This document shows, piece after piece, positions 35,160 through 43,307 of a stretch of DNA of 64,000 nucleotides (its first letter is position 1; every line of letters starts with the position of its first letter). The stretch is from JBDHTQ01 sp039808765 (lineage in GTDB: Bacteria; Pseudomonadota; Alphaproteobacteria; UBA2400). Under the pieces are notes generated by a model, which was not told the origin of the DNA, made no database searches, and worked only from the letters and a program-made list of their open reading frames with translations. Both the position numbers and the translations under genes were made by a program. The stretch covers positions 1-64,000 of the forward strand of contig JBDHTQ010000007.1 in NCBI GenBank assembly GCA_039808765.1. The letters are read 5' to 3'.

Positions 35160-35756
35160 CGGTTGCGCTATCAGTCTGCACAGAGGGGGATTCAATGGAG
35201 ATCAAAGCATTTAAAAAGAGTAAGCGTGGCTTCAACCTGATTGAAGCGGCGATTGTGCTTGGTGTTGTGGGACTTGTTATTGGCGGTATTTGGGTTGCGG
35301 CAGCTGCTGTGCAATCGAATATGCGTGAGAGTGATACATCAAAGGGGCTTCTGCAGATTGTTCAAAATACCCGCAATCTGTACTATGGCCAAACACCGAC
35401 CACCACCGCTTCAACAGATATCACCACATCGTTGATTGCTGCGAATGCTATTCCTGCTGATTTTATCATCAGCACAACAGCAGCAAAAAATCCGTTTAAT
35501 GGTGCTGTAACGGTGAGCTTAACCGGTAACCCCAACGATACAATTGCCGTTTCGATGGCCGGTGTGCCTAAAGATAGCTGTATTGATTTGACGTCTAAGA
35601 ATACATCAATCAGCACAGGTATCGGATTGTCGCAAATCGTTATCGGTTCAACAACCGTATCAACATTTCCTTACTTGCCGACGTCTGCTGCGGCGACCTG
35701 CGGCACCACCAACACCATCGTCTGGTCGTTTGGTTTGAGGGGTTAGTTTAGAGTGT
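35160..35756 (+). repeat. Direct repeat unit 2 (pilin gene duplication)
   Basis: This is the second copy of the block at 34424-35020. The first base upstream of each block already differs (C in copy 1, G in copy 2, at 34423 and 35159), and the first base after it differs as well (A at 35021, G at 35757). Confidence 0.9.
35195..35746 (+). CDS. Type IVb-like (PilS-like) prepilin, copy 2
   Basis: The protein is identical in all 183 residues to the one at 34459-35010, and the DNA is also identical, including synonymous positions. It has the same peptidase site, helix and cysteine pair. A strong terminator (35765-35803) follows. Keeping two copies may raise pilin dosage or allow each to be driven by a different promoter. 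Confidence 0.82.
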   Translation: MEIKAFKKSKRGFNLIEAAIVLGVVGLVIGGIWVAAAAVQSNMRESDTSKGLLQIVQNTRNLYYGQTPTTTASTDITTSLIAANAIPADFIISTTAAKNPFNGAVTVSLTGNPNDTIAVSMAGVPKDSCIDLTSKNTSISTGIGLSQIVIGSTTVSTFPYLPTSAAATCGTTNTIVWSFGLRG

Positions 35757-35764
35757 GTTGATTA

Positions 35765-35803
35765 GGGGGCGAGATCAATTGGTCTCGTCCCCTCTTTGTT
35801 TTA
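35765..35803 (+). terminator. Intrinsic terminator after the second pilin copy
   Basis: GGGGGCGAGA (35765-35774) pairs with TCTCGTCCCC (35783-35792), a 10-bp stem with one G-U pair and an 8-base loop. It is followed by TCTTTGTTTT. The first pilin copy has no such element, so both copies could be read together up to this point. Confidence 0.75.
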
Positions 35804-35843
35804 TTCGTGCAACCGTTGCGGCATCGGCTATACGGAGGACATC

Positions 35844-36473
35844 ATGGGTGGTTTTTTGATAATGATTGTCTCGCTGTTGATGGTCGTACTTTATTCTTTT
35901 ACACATTCAACACAAGATGCAAACAGAACTGTTCAGTTCTTGGAAAAACCAGGCGTGCAAGCTGTGGTCGCTAATATGGTTGCGTACCATCAAGCCGTAG
36001 TTGATTTTTTAGTTAAAACTGAAAATCGCAATCCTGTAACCGGTAAGTGGGAATTTTCCGCTCTTTCACCCCAAGCTGTGTACTGCTCGGCTTCCTATGC
36101 AGGAGGTACGTACAATACAGCAGGAAATGCAACAAGCCCTGACTGCACTGGGGATACGTCAGATTTTCATTTGCCATCTTATTTAACCCCCATGCATGAC
36201 TGGAAAGTTTATTACAGTAGTGATGGTGCAGGTGGAGGGAGTGATATCGTTGTAACTTCATTAACATCCTCTTCTGATACTGTAGATGGTTACACCTCTC
36301 AGCAGCTTTTAAGCGCGGTCTCTGATTATGACTTGGGAAATGGCACGGTTTGGTTCTGGGGGATAACGCCAAGCAGCGCACCTTTGACTCTTTCAAACTA
36401 CGATACGACTGTTAATCTTCCTGCTGGTTTCACACGCACGAGTGTTTTTGCGTTAGCTACAATCATTCCTTAA
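35844..36473 (+). CDS. PilM-like pilus accessory protein (tentative)
   Basis: The 209-residue protein starts MGGFLIMIVSLLMVVLYSF, a single N-terminal membrane span with a very short cytosolic end. A mostly polar exported domain follows, with two cysteines (AVYCSAS and SPDCTG) and many Ser/Thr/Gly residues. Size, topology and place next to pilins resemble PilM of the R64 thin pilus, but similarity is weak by eye. GGAGG lies five bases before this ATG, which is preferred over an ATG 48 bp upstream. It ends where the ATPase frame begins (TAATG). Confidence 0.5.
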   Translation: MGGFLIMIVSLLMVVLYSFTHSTQDANRTVQFLEKPGVQAVVANMVAYHQAVVDFLVKTENRNPVTGKWEFSALSPQAVYCSASYAGGTYNTAGNATSPDCTGDTSDFHLPSYLTPMHDWKVYYSSDGAGGGSDIVVTSLTSSSDTVDGYTSQQLLSAVSDYDLGNGTVWFWGITPSSAPLTLSNYDTTVNLPAGFTRTSVFALATIIP

Positions 36474-36502
36474 TGTTTTTGTATAAAAGTGAAAGGAGGA
36501 GC

Positions 36503-37453
36503 ATGCAAATGGAGCAGAAAAAACTAAAAGAATTGACATTCTGTGACCTCTATTTGTGTGTAGAGAAACCGGAAGCACACTACCGTCGGGATCGTACCTC
36601 AATTGTCAATACTCTTCATCAAGTGCCCGAGGAATACGCAGTTGACCTAGAAGATTTGCGTCAACATCTTTCCTCCTCGATTTCGCAAGATTTCTCAATT
36701 GAACATAATGGGGTCAGTTATCGTATCGCGCGTTTGGTCGATGTACAGGCAACATGGTTTGTTTTAAGTCGAGGGGTTGAAACCATTCCTCAACTCGAAG
36801 AACTCGGCCTTGATCCGGGAATAATTACCCAGCTGCAAAACCTTGGCCGGAGTTCGGGACTCGTTTTGATTGCGGGAGCTACCGGTGCAGGAAAAACGAC
36901 CACCTCAAGCGCGCTTTTACAAGACTATCTTATCCGCTACGGAGATGTAGCAGTAACAATTGAAGATCCGCCAGAATTACCGTTATCGGGAGATTATGCT
37001 GAGGGTAAAGGCCACTGTTTTCAAATGGCGATTGAGGATGATGAATGGGAGTTGGCGCTTAAAGCAGCACTGCGTTATCGTCCGCGTTATCTTTTTGTTG
37101 GTGAAATCCGCATGCCTGGTGCGGCTTTTCAGGTGCTGCGGGCAGCTGTGTCAGGTCATCTTGTTATTGCGACCATGCATGCTGGATCAATTGAACAAGC
37201 GGTTGAGGGGTTAGTCACAATGGCTGCCGAACGCGCTGGCAATATTGCCAATATTTTGGTGGCTGATGGCTTATCATGCGTCATTCACCAAAAGCTCGTG
37301 TTACAGCTACAGGCTACATCGCTCTTTGCGGGCACTGGAATGAGCGATCCAGTACGGAACCTTATCCGAGAAAAACGCTTTGCTGCGCTCACAACTTTTA
37401 TTGAACAACAGGCCGCAAAGCGTGATGAGGCTAAACGTAATCAGGGTCGCTGA
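36503..37453 (+). CDS. Secretion/pilus ATPase of the PilT-DotB-VirB11 family
   Basis: The protein of about 316 residues has Walker A GATGAGKTT, the Asp-box region TIEDPPELP, the Walker B/Glu region FVGEIRMPGAAFQVLRAA and the His box SGHLVIATMHAGS. This matches hexameric ATPases that power pilus assembly, retraction or type IV secretion. The N-terminal domain is short, as in DotB and PilT rather than PilB. The start is 36503 or 36509 (AAAGGAGGA lies just before); the frame is also open to 36473. It is coupled to the PilM-like gene. Confidence 0.85.
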   Translation: MQMEQKKLKELTFCDLYLCVEKPEAHYRRDRTSIVNTLHQVPEEYAVDLEDLRQHLSSSISQDFSIEHNGVSYRIARLVDVQATWFVLSRGVETIPQLEELGLDPGIITQLQNLGRSSGLVLIAGATGAGKTTTSSALLQDYLIRYGDVAVTIEDPPELPLSGDYAEGKGHCFQMAIEDDEWELALKAALRYRPRYLFVGEIRMPGAAFQVLRAAVSGHLVIATMHAGSIEQAVEGLVTMAAERAGNIANILVADGLSCVIHQKLVLQLQATSLFAGTGMSDPVRNLIREKRFAALTTFIEQQAAKRDEAKRNQGR

Positions 37454-37570
37454 TCCGTTATTGCGGCACAAAAATTGCGACAGACTTCTTTCTGAGTGAT
37501 AAAGGGCCCCTATAACGGTCTTTGAATGGACAATTGATTTGAAATGGCGACGGCTGAATGGATTAACTTG

Positions 37571-38218
37571 ATGAATAATGATCTGGAATTAACGATACCT
37601 CGGAAAAGAATTAAAAACGGCTTTAATCTGATTGAAGCCGCAATCGTGCTGGGTGTTGTTGGTCTTGTTGTTGGCGGTATATGGATTGCTGCTGCAACTG
37701 TGCGTGAAAACATGAAGGTTAATCTAATCGTTACCGGTGTTGGGCAGACCATTGAAAATGTTAGAAGCCTGAATGCCGGCTTTTCTCCGGCAGCATTATA
37801 TGCAAGTGTTTCCTTGGGAAATTTGACGTCAACACTTTATGAAGCCAAAGCTTTTCCAAGCGATTTTGTGACATCGTTTAATTCTTCTGGATATGGAGTA
37901 GGGTTTTGGTCAGCGAGTTCAGGATTGCGACTCTGGGCGATTCCCGGGATAGCTTATCCTATTCAACCTTATATTTCCACTTTAGGGGAGTATTACCTTA
38001 CTTTTTGGGGCTTAAACAAAAGTGAATGCTACAAAGTGGGTGCTGAACTTTTCAAAAAGGCCGTACAACTCAGGATAAATGAGCTTGATCTCAATCAATC
38101 ATCACTACACATTTTGTATCAATATCAGCAACCGATTTACACTTTTGATACGGTTATGAGCACACTTCGCATTTATTGTAATAATTCCAGTACGATTGAT
38201 GTTCATTTTGGGCCATAA
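37571..38218 (+). CDS. Third type IVb-like prepilin, divergent head
   Basis: The leader and helix (NGFNLIEAAIVLGVVGLVVG) are almost the same as in the two identical pilins, but the head is longer and unrelated by eye, rich in Tyr, Ser and Leu. Two cysteines (SECYKVG and RIYCNNS) are widely spaced. I use the ATG of MNNDLELT (215 residues); an ATG 27 bp upstream exists. It may be a minor or tip pilin. It converges with the tmRNA gene. Confidence 0.75.
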   Translation: MNNDLELTIPRKRIKNGFNLIEAAIVLGVVGLVVGGIWIAAATVRENMKVNLIVTGVGQTIENVRSLNAGFSPAALYASVSLGNLTSTLYEAKAFPSDFVTSFNSSGYGVGFWSASSGLRLWAIPGIAYPIQPYISTLGEYYLTFWGLNKSECYKVGAELFKKAVQLRINELDLNQSSLHILYQYQQPIYTFDTVMSTLRIYCNNSSTIDVHFGP

Positions 38219-38271
38219 ACGTTTGGCCTGTTAAATTGAAGGCGGCAAGACTGATGCCAACAAAGGACTTG

Positions 38272-38308
38272 AAAAAAGGTGGGGGGCTTCTGTTGCCCGG
38301 CGCCCCCC
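38272..38308 (-). terminator. ssrA: Terminator of the tmRNA gene
   Basis: On the minus strand GGGGGGC (38308-38302) pairs with GCCCCCC (38287-38281) around a 14-base loop, followed by ACC and six T residues. This ends the ssrA transcript just after the coding piece. Confidence 0.8.
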
Positions 38309-38309
38309 G

Positions 38310-38580
38310 AGCCGCGCTTAATGATTACGCTGTGAGGCGGTCATTAGCGGCGATGAAACGGTTATCGTTAGCATCTGTGTTTATGGCCCGATACGACGGA
38401 ACCATCCCGAGCGAAGGCAACGTCTTTACTGCGCATGTCGAAGCTAGTTCAGCCCCATAAAATCTCATGATGAGAAAAATGGTGGAGCTGCCGGGTACCG
38501 CCCCCGGGTCCATAGCGCCTATTCTACGCCGAGTTTATCGCCATAGTCGAGCAAGCCCGACCCATATAATATAGGCGCCA
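38310..38580 (-). ncRNA. ssrA: Circularly permuted (two-piece) tmRNA
   Basis: On the minus strand the acceptor piece comes first (about 38580-38480): GGACCC...CAGCTCCACCA gives a T arm and a CCA end encoded in the DNA. After a 23-base intervening stretch, the coding piece starts GGGGCTGAACTAG at 38456, whose GGGGCTG pairs with the CAGCTCC of the acceptor. The tag frame (38372-38325) begins with the resume codon GCT and encodes ANDNRFIAANDRLTA, then TAA. Boundaries of the mature pieces are approximate. This permuted order is typical of alphaproteobacteria. tmRNA rescues stalled ribosomes with SmpB, which is not in this window. Confidence 0.93.
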
Positions 38581-38662
38581 TAGGCTAAAAAATCTAGTCA
38601 ATAAAAATGCATTTTTAGGTAAAATAAAGCATTTCAAGACGGGACGGCAATGGTGGGTACCT

Positions 38663-38794
38663 TTATTTTTCGCGAGAAGGCGGGGCGGGGATACAAATTT
38701 TTTCCCCACGCGCTGTTTCAATGTATTGAGCGCATGCATCACCCAGCAAAAGGGCATCAGCGGGCAAATGATATTTTACCATAAGAGATTTCAT
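38663..38794 (-). CDS. Small ORF or gene remnant upstream of ssrA
   Basis: A 43-codon frame (MKSLMVKYHLPADALLLGDA, then QYIETARGEKICIPAPPSRE) has protein-like composition. The same frame stays open upstream to about 38890 without a usual start codon (GFYLAEDTYNGDHPENTVLM), so it may be the 3' part of a decayed gene. No clear ribosome site. I do not recognise it. Confidence 0.3.
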   Translation of the reverse strand: MKSLMVKYHLPADALLLGDACAQYIETARGEKICIPAPPSREK

Positions 38795-38910
38795 TAAAAC
38801 AGTGTTTTCAGGATGATCTCCATTGTAAGTATCTTCAGCTAAGTAAAAGCCTATTTTATTTTTCCTGAATGGGGTATGAAGAGCGTGGATTTAAAAGGAG
38901 AAGCGCAAAC

Positions 38911-40581
38911 ATGGCCCAGTTTATTTATGTGATGAAGGAATTAAGCAAGACGTATCCCGGTGGTAAAAAAGTTTTGGATAATGTGTGGCTTTCCTTCTAT
39001 CCTGATGCAAAAATCGGTGTGCTCGGTGTTAATGGTTCGGGTAAATCTACCCTGCTTAAAATTATGGCTGGTCTTGATAAAGAATTTACCGGTGAAGCAT
39101 GGGCAGCGCAAGGTGCACGGGTAGGGTACTTGGCACAAGAGCCGCAGCTTGATCCCAGCAAAACCGTTGCGCAAAATATCATTGATGGTCTGGGCGAGAT
39201 CAAGGAGACAGTTGACCGCTTTAATGTTGTATCAGAATTGCTGGGCACCGTCGAAGATCCAGACGAAATGCAAAAACTGATGGACGAACAAGCTGAGCTA
39301 CAAACAAAAATTGATGCTGCCGATGCTTGGGATTTGGAAAGAACGGTAGAATTGGCCATGGATGCGCTCCGGTGTCCACCTGGGGATTCACCAGTAACCA
39401 ATCTTTCAGGTGGTGAACGTCGCCGCATTGCACTTTGCCGCTTGCTAATGGAAAAACCGGATTTGCTTCTGCTTGATGAGCCAACCAACCACTTGGATGC
39501 TGAAAGTGTGGCATGGCTTGAACGCTATTTACGTGAATATAAGGGATCAGTTGTGATGGTTACCCATGACCGCTACTTCCTTGATAATGTAACGGGATGG
39601 ATTCTTGAACTCGATCGCGGTCAAGGCATTCCTTATGAAGGAAATTATTCGGCTTGGCTTGTGCAGAAGCAAAAACGTATGGAGCAGGAAGGTCGTGAAG
39701 AAGATGCGCGCCAACGTACATTAGCGAGCGAATTGGAATGGGTTCGCTCATCGCCTAAAGCCCGTCAGGCCAAGAGCAAAGCACGTCTTAAAGCCTATAA
39801 TGAATTGCTTGAGCAAAGCGAAAAGCAGCAGGTGGGCAGTGCGCAGATCATTATTCCAACGCCAGAGAGATTGGGTGATTTGGTCATCGAGTGCAAAAAT
39901 CTGCGCAAAGGCTTTGGTGATCGACTTTTAATTGATGATCTGTCTTTCAATCTGCCGCCTGCGGGCATTGTCGGTGTGATTGGGCCAAACGGTGCTGGTA
40001 AAACCACGCTCTTTAAAATGCTGACCAGTCAGGACAAACCCGACTCTGGCTCTATTCGTTATGGCGAAACCGTCACTTTAGGCTACGTTGATCAAAGCCG
40101 CGATAGCCTTGATGCCAATAAGAATGTTTGGGAAGAGATTTCTGGCGGGCTTGATATTTTGACTTTAGGCAAGCGGGAAATGCCCAGTCGCGCTTATGTA
40201 GGGGCGTTCAATTTTAAAGGCTCCGACCAACAGAAAAAAGTAGGTATGCTTTCCGGCGGTGAACGAAATCGTGTGCACTTAGCCAAAATGCTCAAGAGTG
40301 GAGCAAATGTCCTATTCCTTGATGAACCGACCAATGATCTTGACGTTGACACACTGCGCGCACTGGAAGAAGCCTTATCTGTTTTCCCCGGGTGTGTTGT
40401 TATCACCTCGCATGACCGTTGGTTTTTAGACCGTTTGGCAACGCACATTCTTGCTTTTGAAGATGAGGGGCATATTGAATGGTTTGAAGGCAATTTTGAG
40501 GCGTATGAAGAGGATAAAAAGCGCCGCTTGGGTGAAGACGCCGTTAATCCGCATCGGATCAAATATCGAAAGATCGGTTAG
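38911..40581 (+). CDS. ettA: Energy-dependent translational throttle protein EttA (ABC-F)
   Basis: The 556-residue protein has two ABC domains: Walker A GVNGSGKST and GPNGAGKTT, signatures NLSGGERRR and LSGGERNR, Walker B LLLLDEPTNHLDAES and LFLDEPTNDLD. It has no membrane domain. The linker and length match EttA, which binds the ribosomal E site and gates entry into elongation by ATP level. AAAAGGAG lies before the chosen ATG (MAQFIYVMKELSKTYPGG); the frame is open 42 bp further upstream. Confidence 0.95.
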   Translation: MAQFIYVMKELSKTYPGGKKVLDNVWLSFYPDAKIGVLGVNGSGKSTLLKIMAGLDKEFTGEAWAAQGARVGYLAQEPQLDPSKTVAQNIIDGLGEIKETVDRFNVVSELLGTVEDPDEMQKLMDEQAELQTKIDAADAWDLERTVELAMDALRCPPGDSPVTNLSGGERRRIALCRLLMEKPDLLLLDEPTNHLDAESVAWLERYLREYKGSVVMVTHDRYFLDNVTGWILELDRGQGIPYEGNYSAWLVQKQKRMEQEGREEDARQRTLASELEWVRSSPKARQAKSKARLKAYNELLEQSEKQQVGSAQIIIPTPERLGDLVIECKNLRKGFGDRLLIDDLSFNLPPAGIVGVIGPNGAGKTTLFKMLTSQDKPDSGSIRYGETVTLGYVDQSRDSLDANKNVWEEISGGLDILTLGKREMPSRAYVGAFNFKGSDQQKKVGMLSGGERNRVHLAKMLKSGANVLFLDEPTNDLDVDTLRALEEALSVFPGCVVITSHDRWFLDRLATHILAFEDEGHIEWFEGNFEAYEEDKKRRLGEDAVNPHRIKYRKIG

Positions 40582-41021
40582 ATTTTAGCAGATTCACCTG
40601 CTAGATATACAAATGATAAACTTAGGGCTTCCCAACTTTTTTAGAGGTTTGAGGAAGCCCCTTTCACCTTGTTGTAGGGTTATTGTCTTGCGCTTTTGTC
40701 GGCCTTACCGCGTTTATAACCCATGGAATGTTAGAGAAATTGGAAGTTGAAAAACAAGCTATAGAAATATCCGGCAGTTTTGCAAACTGCTGGATGTCGT
40801 GGGGGGAAAACACTTTTGATTCAGTATTATCCCCCCTTGTTACACAAAAATTTTTCAAGAATACACAGCTTTATACTTTTCAATGTAGCTCAGCAGCCCA
40901 AGCTCCTCTATTCGTTGCTTGTTCAGGTTAGGCAGCTGAATTACTCGGCGGTCGACAGGAGAGTGCTTGCGCGTTCTTGCGTGGCGCCCCGAAGTTTAAA
41001 AAAACGACCGGCAATCTTAAT
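40582..41021. other. 440-bp gap after ettA; no intact gene
   Basis: It holds an inverted repeat (GGGCTTCC at 40625-40632 and GGAAGCCC at 40653-40660, 20-base loop) that could end ettA transcripts, although no T run follows. On the minus strand an uninterrupted stretch (40855 to about 40998) reads RRVIQLPNLNKQRIEELGLL and ends in a stop, but has no start codon; it looks like a decayed gene end. Two short plus-strand frames here look unlike proteins. Confidence 0.5.
40855..40998 (-). pseudogene. Possible decayed gene end
   Basis: The frame reads HARTRKHSPVDRRVIQLPNL and then NKQRIEELGLLSYIEKYKAV up to a TGA at 40857-40855. The composition is protein-like (helical, charged), but an in-frame stop lies just upstream and no ATG, GTG or TTG opens it. 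The source family is unknown. Confidence 0.25.
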
Positions 41022-41879
41022 TCATAAATTAAAGCTTGATATGGCGCTGAAAGGGGTAAACGTTAATCTGGCGACCGGATCATCTTCGAGCAAGTTATTG
41101 ATCGGAGCTTTAAGGTGATTAAAAAGTTTTCTTATATCTCTAGCTCTGTCAGCGGGTGACGCCAGAGTTATCCTCGCACCACTAGGGGTGTTAATCGCTT
41201 GAATGCGACAAGCAATGCTAGAATCTAATAAGCAGCGTATTTCTGCGGCTGTGGGGCGATGAGCAGGGGCGCAGCATTCCGTTAAACCATATTGTGTCAT
41301 AACGATGTGATGGGCAACGGGTGTTTCCATGCCTTTGGAAACACCTTCAAAAATTTCCGGTCCTGGTTGGGTTGCTCGAAAGGCACGGTAAAGTTCTAAA
41401 AGTTCAGTTCGCCGATCACTGTTTATTAAACGTAGGAATTTTTCATCGACAGCAATTACCGCTTCGACACTTGGCGGGACAACAGTTAAAATAGTATGAC
41501 CTTCATCAGCACTTAAGATACTCTTTCTATAGTCCAGATTCGGAGTATAAACCAAGCAGTTCTGAGAGCGATTAAGCTGGGTTTTGCCGCTTAAATCTAC
41601 AATTTGTGTTTGTTGTTTACCCGATGAATCATCGAGACTCGTGAGAATAAACTGTCGAGGACCTTGCATCGCGCCAATTAATTGAAAAATAAGGCAAATA
41701 GCACTTTTATCATCTCCATCGACATTAACACGGTACGGTGATTGTGAACTCAGGTCTAATTGAGGACGCGTACCGAGGTCACTAATGCTTACTGCGGTTG
41801 CTGTGGTTCTTTCATTCGGGAGAGCGTCAGGAAATATTGTCTTTAATAATCTAGTATCTACTCGAATGCTGTAGCCCAT
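41022..41879 (-). CDS. Unknown 285-residue protein
   Basis: I do not recognise this protein. It seems cytoplasmic: no signal peptide or membrane span. It contains a beta-rich first half (SPYRVNVDGDDKSAICLIFQ; RQFILTSLDDSSG) and a helical second half (RRTELLELYRAFRAT; TAAEIRCLLDSSIACRIQAI). The start MGYSIRVDTRLL is chosen because GGAG lies nine bases upstream; an ATG 15 bp earlier lacks such a site. AT-rich gaps on both sides suggest a stand-alone gene. Confidence 0.65.
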   Translation of the reverse strand: MGYSIRVDTRLLKTIFPDALPNERTTATAVSISDLGTRPQLDLSSQSPYRVNVDGDDKSAICLIFQLIGAMQGPRQFILTSLDDSSGKQQTQIVDLSGKTQLNRSQNCLVYTPNLDYRKSILSADEGHTILTVVPPSVEAVIAVDEKFLRLINSDRRTELLELYRAFRATQPGPEIFEGVSKGMETPVAHHIVMTQYGLTECCAPAHRPTAAEIRCLLDSSIACRIQAINTPSGARITLASPADRARDIRKLFNHLKAPINNLLEDDPVARLTFTPFSAISSFNL

Positions 41880-42144
41880 TGTTGAAAACTCCATTTTTAA
41901 AATTCAAAATCACTAACTTTTGTATAATATTATAACGCAAGTATGCAACAATTTTTTTTAATTATTTCATTTTTGCACCAATAAAGGGGAGTGGCTTCGT
42001 CCTGATGTTGCGTCGCAGCATCATTACCGCAAAAGATTAGGGAAAATTGGAATTTTAAAACATTGACCATCGGGTCTAATGATATAGTCGCTGCATTGAA
42101 TATAGGCAAAAAGGCATTGGGCCGAGCCTGACGGGGAGAATAAA

Positions 42145-42792
42145 ATGAACTTACTTAAAGTTTCTGTCCTAGCACTTGGTGTGGCACTTACGGCATCTTC
42201 TGCATATGCTGCAGATAGTGGTTTCCGTACAAAGCAGGCCGGTGATTGGTTGGTTCGTGGTCGTGTGGCCAGCGTTATTCCGAGTGATGGTGGTGATATT
42301 CTCACCCGTGCTGGTAATACAGATACCGGTTTGGACGTTACGGACGTGACAACATCGGTTATCCCGGAGTTAGACGTTTCTTATTTTTTTACAAAAAACA
42401 TTGCTGCTGAAATGATTTTTGGGACCACACCCCATAAAGTCAAAGCAACAGGCGGAATCGATGTGGGCGAAACATGGGTTCTTCCCCCGGTCCTCACACT
42501 TCAATACCACTTTATGCCGGATAATCGTATTAGCCCCTATGTCGGCGCTGGTGTGAACTATACAATGTTCTTTGGTGAAAAGGACAAAGATTTGTCGGGC
42601 TTTAAAATTCATGGTGATTGGGGATGGGCCTTGCAGGCTGGTGTAGATTATGCTCTGTCTGGCGCATGGTCGCTCAATCTCGATGTGAAGAAGGTTTTTG
42701 TTGAGCCTGAAGCGCGCACATCTACTTTGAAAGTGGACGATGTTAACCTCAATCCTTGGATTGTAGGGGTGGGTGTTGGTTACCGCTTCTAA
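42145..42792 (+). CDS. OmpW-family outer membrane protein
   Basis: The 215-residue protein has a signal peptide (MNLLKVSVLALGVAL...AYA) and an eight-stranded barrel of the OmpW family. Typical signs are GDWLVRGRVASVIP near the N-terminus, the LPPVLTLQYHF segment, SPYVGAGVNYTMFF and the C-terminal aromatic WIVGVGVGYRF for BAM recognition. OmpW proteins pass small hydrophobic molecules across the outer membrane. A terminator follows. Confidence 0.92.
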   Translation: MNLLKVSVLALGVALTASSAYAADSGFRTKQAGDWLVRGRVASVIPSDGGDILTRAGNTDTGLDVTDVTTSVIPELDVSYFFTKNIAAEMIFGTTPHKVKATGGIDVGETWVLPPVLTLQYHFMPDNRISPYVGAGVNYTMFFGEKDKDLSGFKIHGDWGWALQAGVDYALSGAWSLNLDVKKVFVEPEARTSTLKVDDVNLNPWIVGVGVGYRF

Positions 42793-42827
42793 TGTATAAA
42801 AACGACAGATAAAGTTCTATAAACTTG

Positions 42828-42864
42828 TGGGCGTAACCGTATGGTTGCGCCCATTCTATTTCTC
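42828..42864 (+). terminator. Intrinsic terminator after the OmpW-like gene
   Basis: TGGGCGTAACC (42828-42838) pairs with GGTTGCGCCCA (42843-42853) with one G-U pair and a GTAT loop, followed by TTCTATTTCTC. Confidence 0.75.
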
Positions 42865-43307
42865 ATATTGTTTGTTTATACGCTTTTAAACACCGTTGTT
42901 TTGATCGTCATTGTTCTCGCGCTACTTGCGTAACAGGTCTATGCTTGATCGGGAGTGTCTTATAACGCTTATGTCGTTGATTATCTCGTAGAATGAGCCG
43001 CGGAACATGAATTTTTTTCTGCAACAGCGATTTGGGCCAAGCGTCACTCCTGTGGCAAGTGGATTAACGAAAGTTGTTCACAGTGTTTTTTCTGCAAAGA
43101 CAGAAAAGATATACGATTAAATGATGAAATGATGCTCGAGGTATTCAAAGAGTAAGCCCCCCCGTATAAATACGGAATGCGCCAAATTTTTGGAAATGGT
43201 GTTAATAATTATCCCATGTTGAGCTTTTTTGTTACAAGACCCTAGCAAGGGCTTCAGCTTGCATGAGGCAGATCTCATGCAAAATTGTGTAACCTACAGT
43301 TTAATTC
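42865..43307. other. About 440-bp gap without a supported gene
   Basis: An inverted repeat (TTGCATGAG at 43259-43267 and CTCATGCAA at 43274-43282) lies just past the 3' end of the minus-strand phosphatase-like gene and may be its terminator or a 3' stem. A 37-codon plus-strand frame (43007-43120) has no ribosome site. Nothing else stands out. Confidence 0.5.

Noticed and set aside
34424..35756. Pilin repeat as an insertion sequence
   Set aside because: No transposase, terminal inverted repeats or target-site duplications; each unit is a pilin gene with its leader.
38236..38460. 74-codon plus-strand frame
   Set aside because: It is antisense to the coding piece of the tmRNA; the base pattern is explained by the RNA gene and its terminator.
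40625..40660. Inverted repeat after ettA as a firm terminator
   Set aside because: The loop is long and no T run follows on either strand, so I list it only as part of the gap.
40683..41118. Two plus-strand frames between ettA and the unknown minus-strand gene
   Set aside because: Composition is not protein-like, starts lack ribosome sites, and one overlaps the minus-strand gene.
43007..43120. 37-codon plus-strand frame in the gap after the OmpW-like gene
   Set aside because: It has no ribosome binding site and no recognisable family, and short frames of this size are expected by chance.
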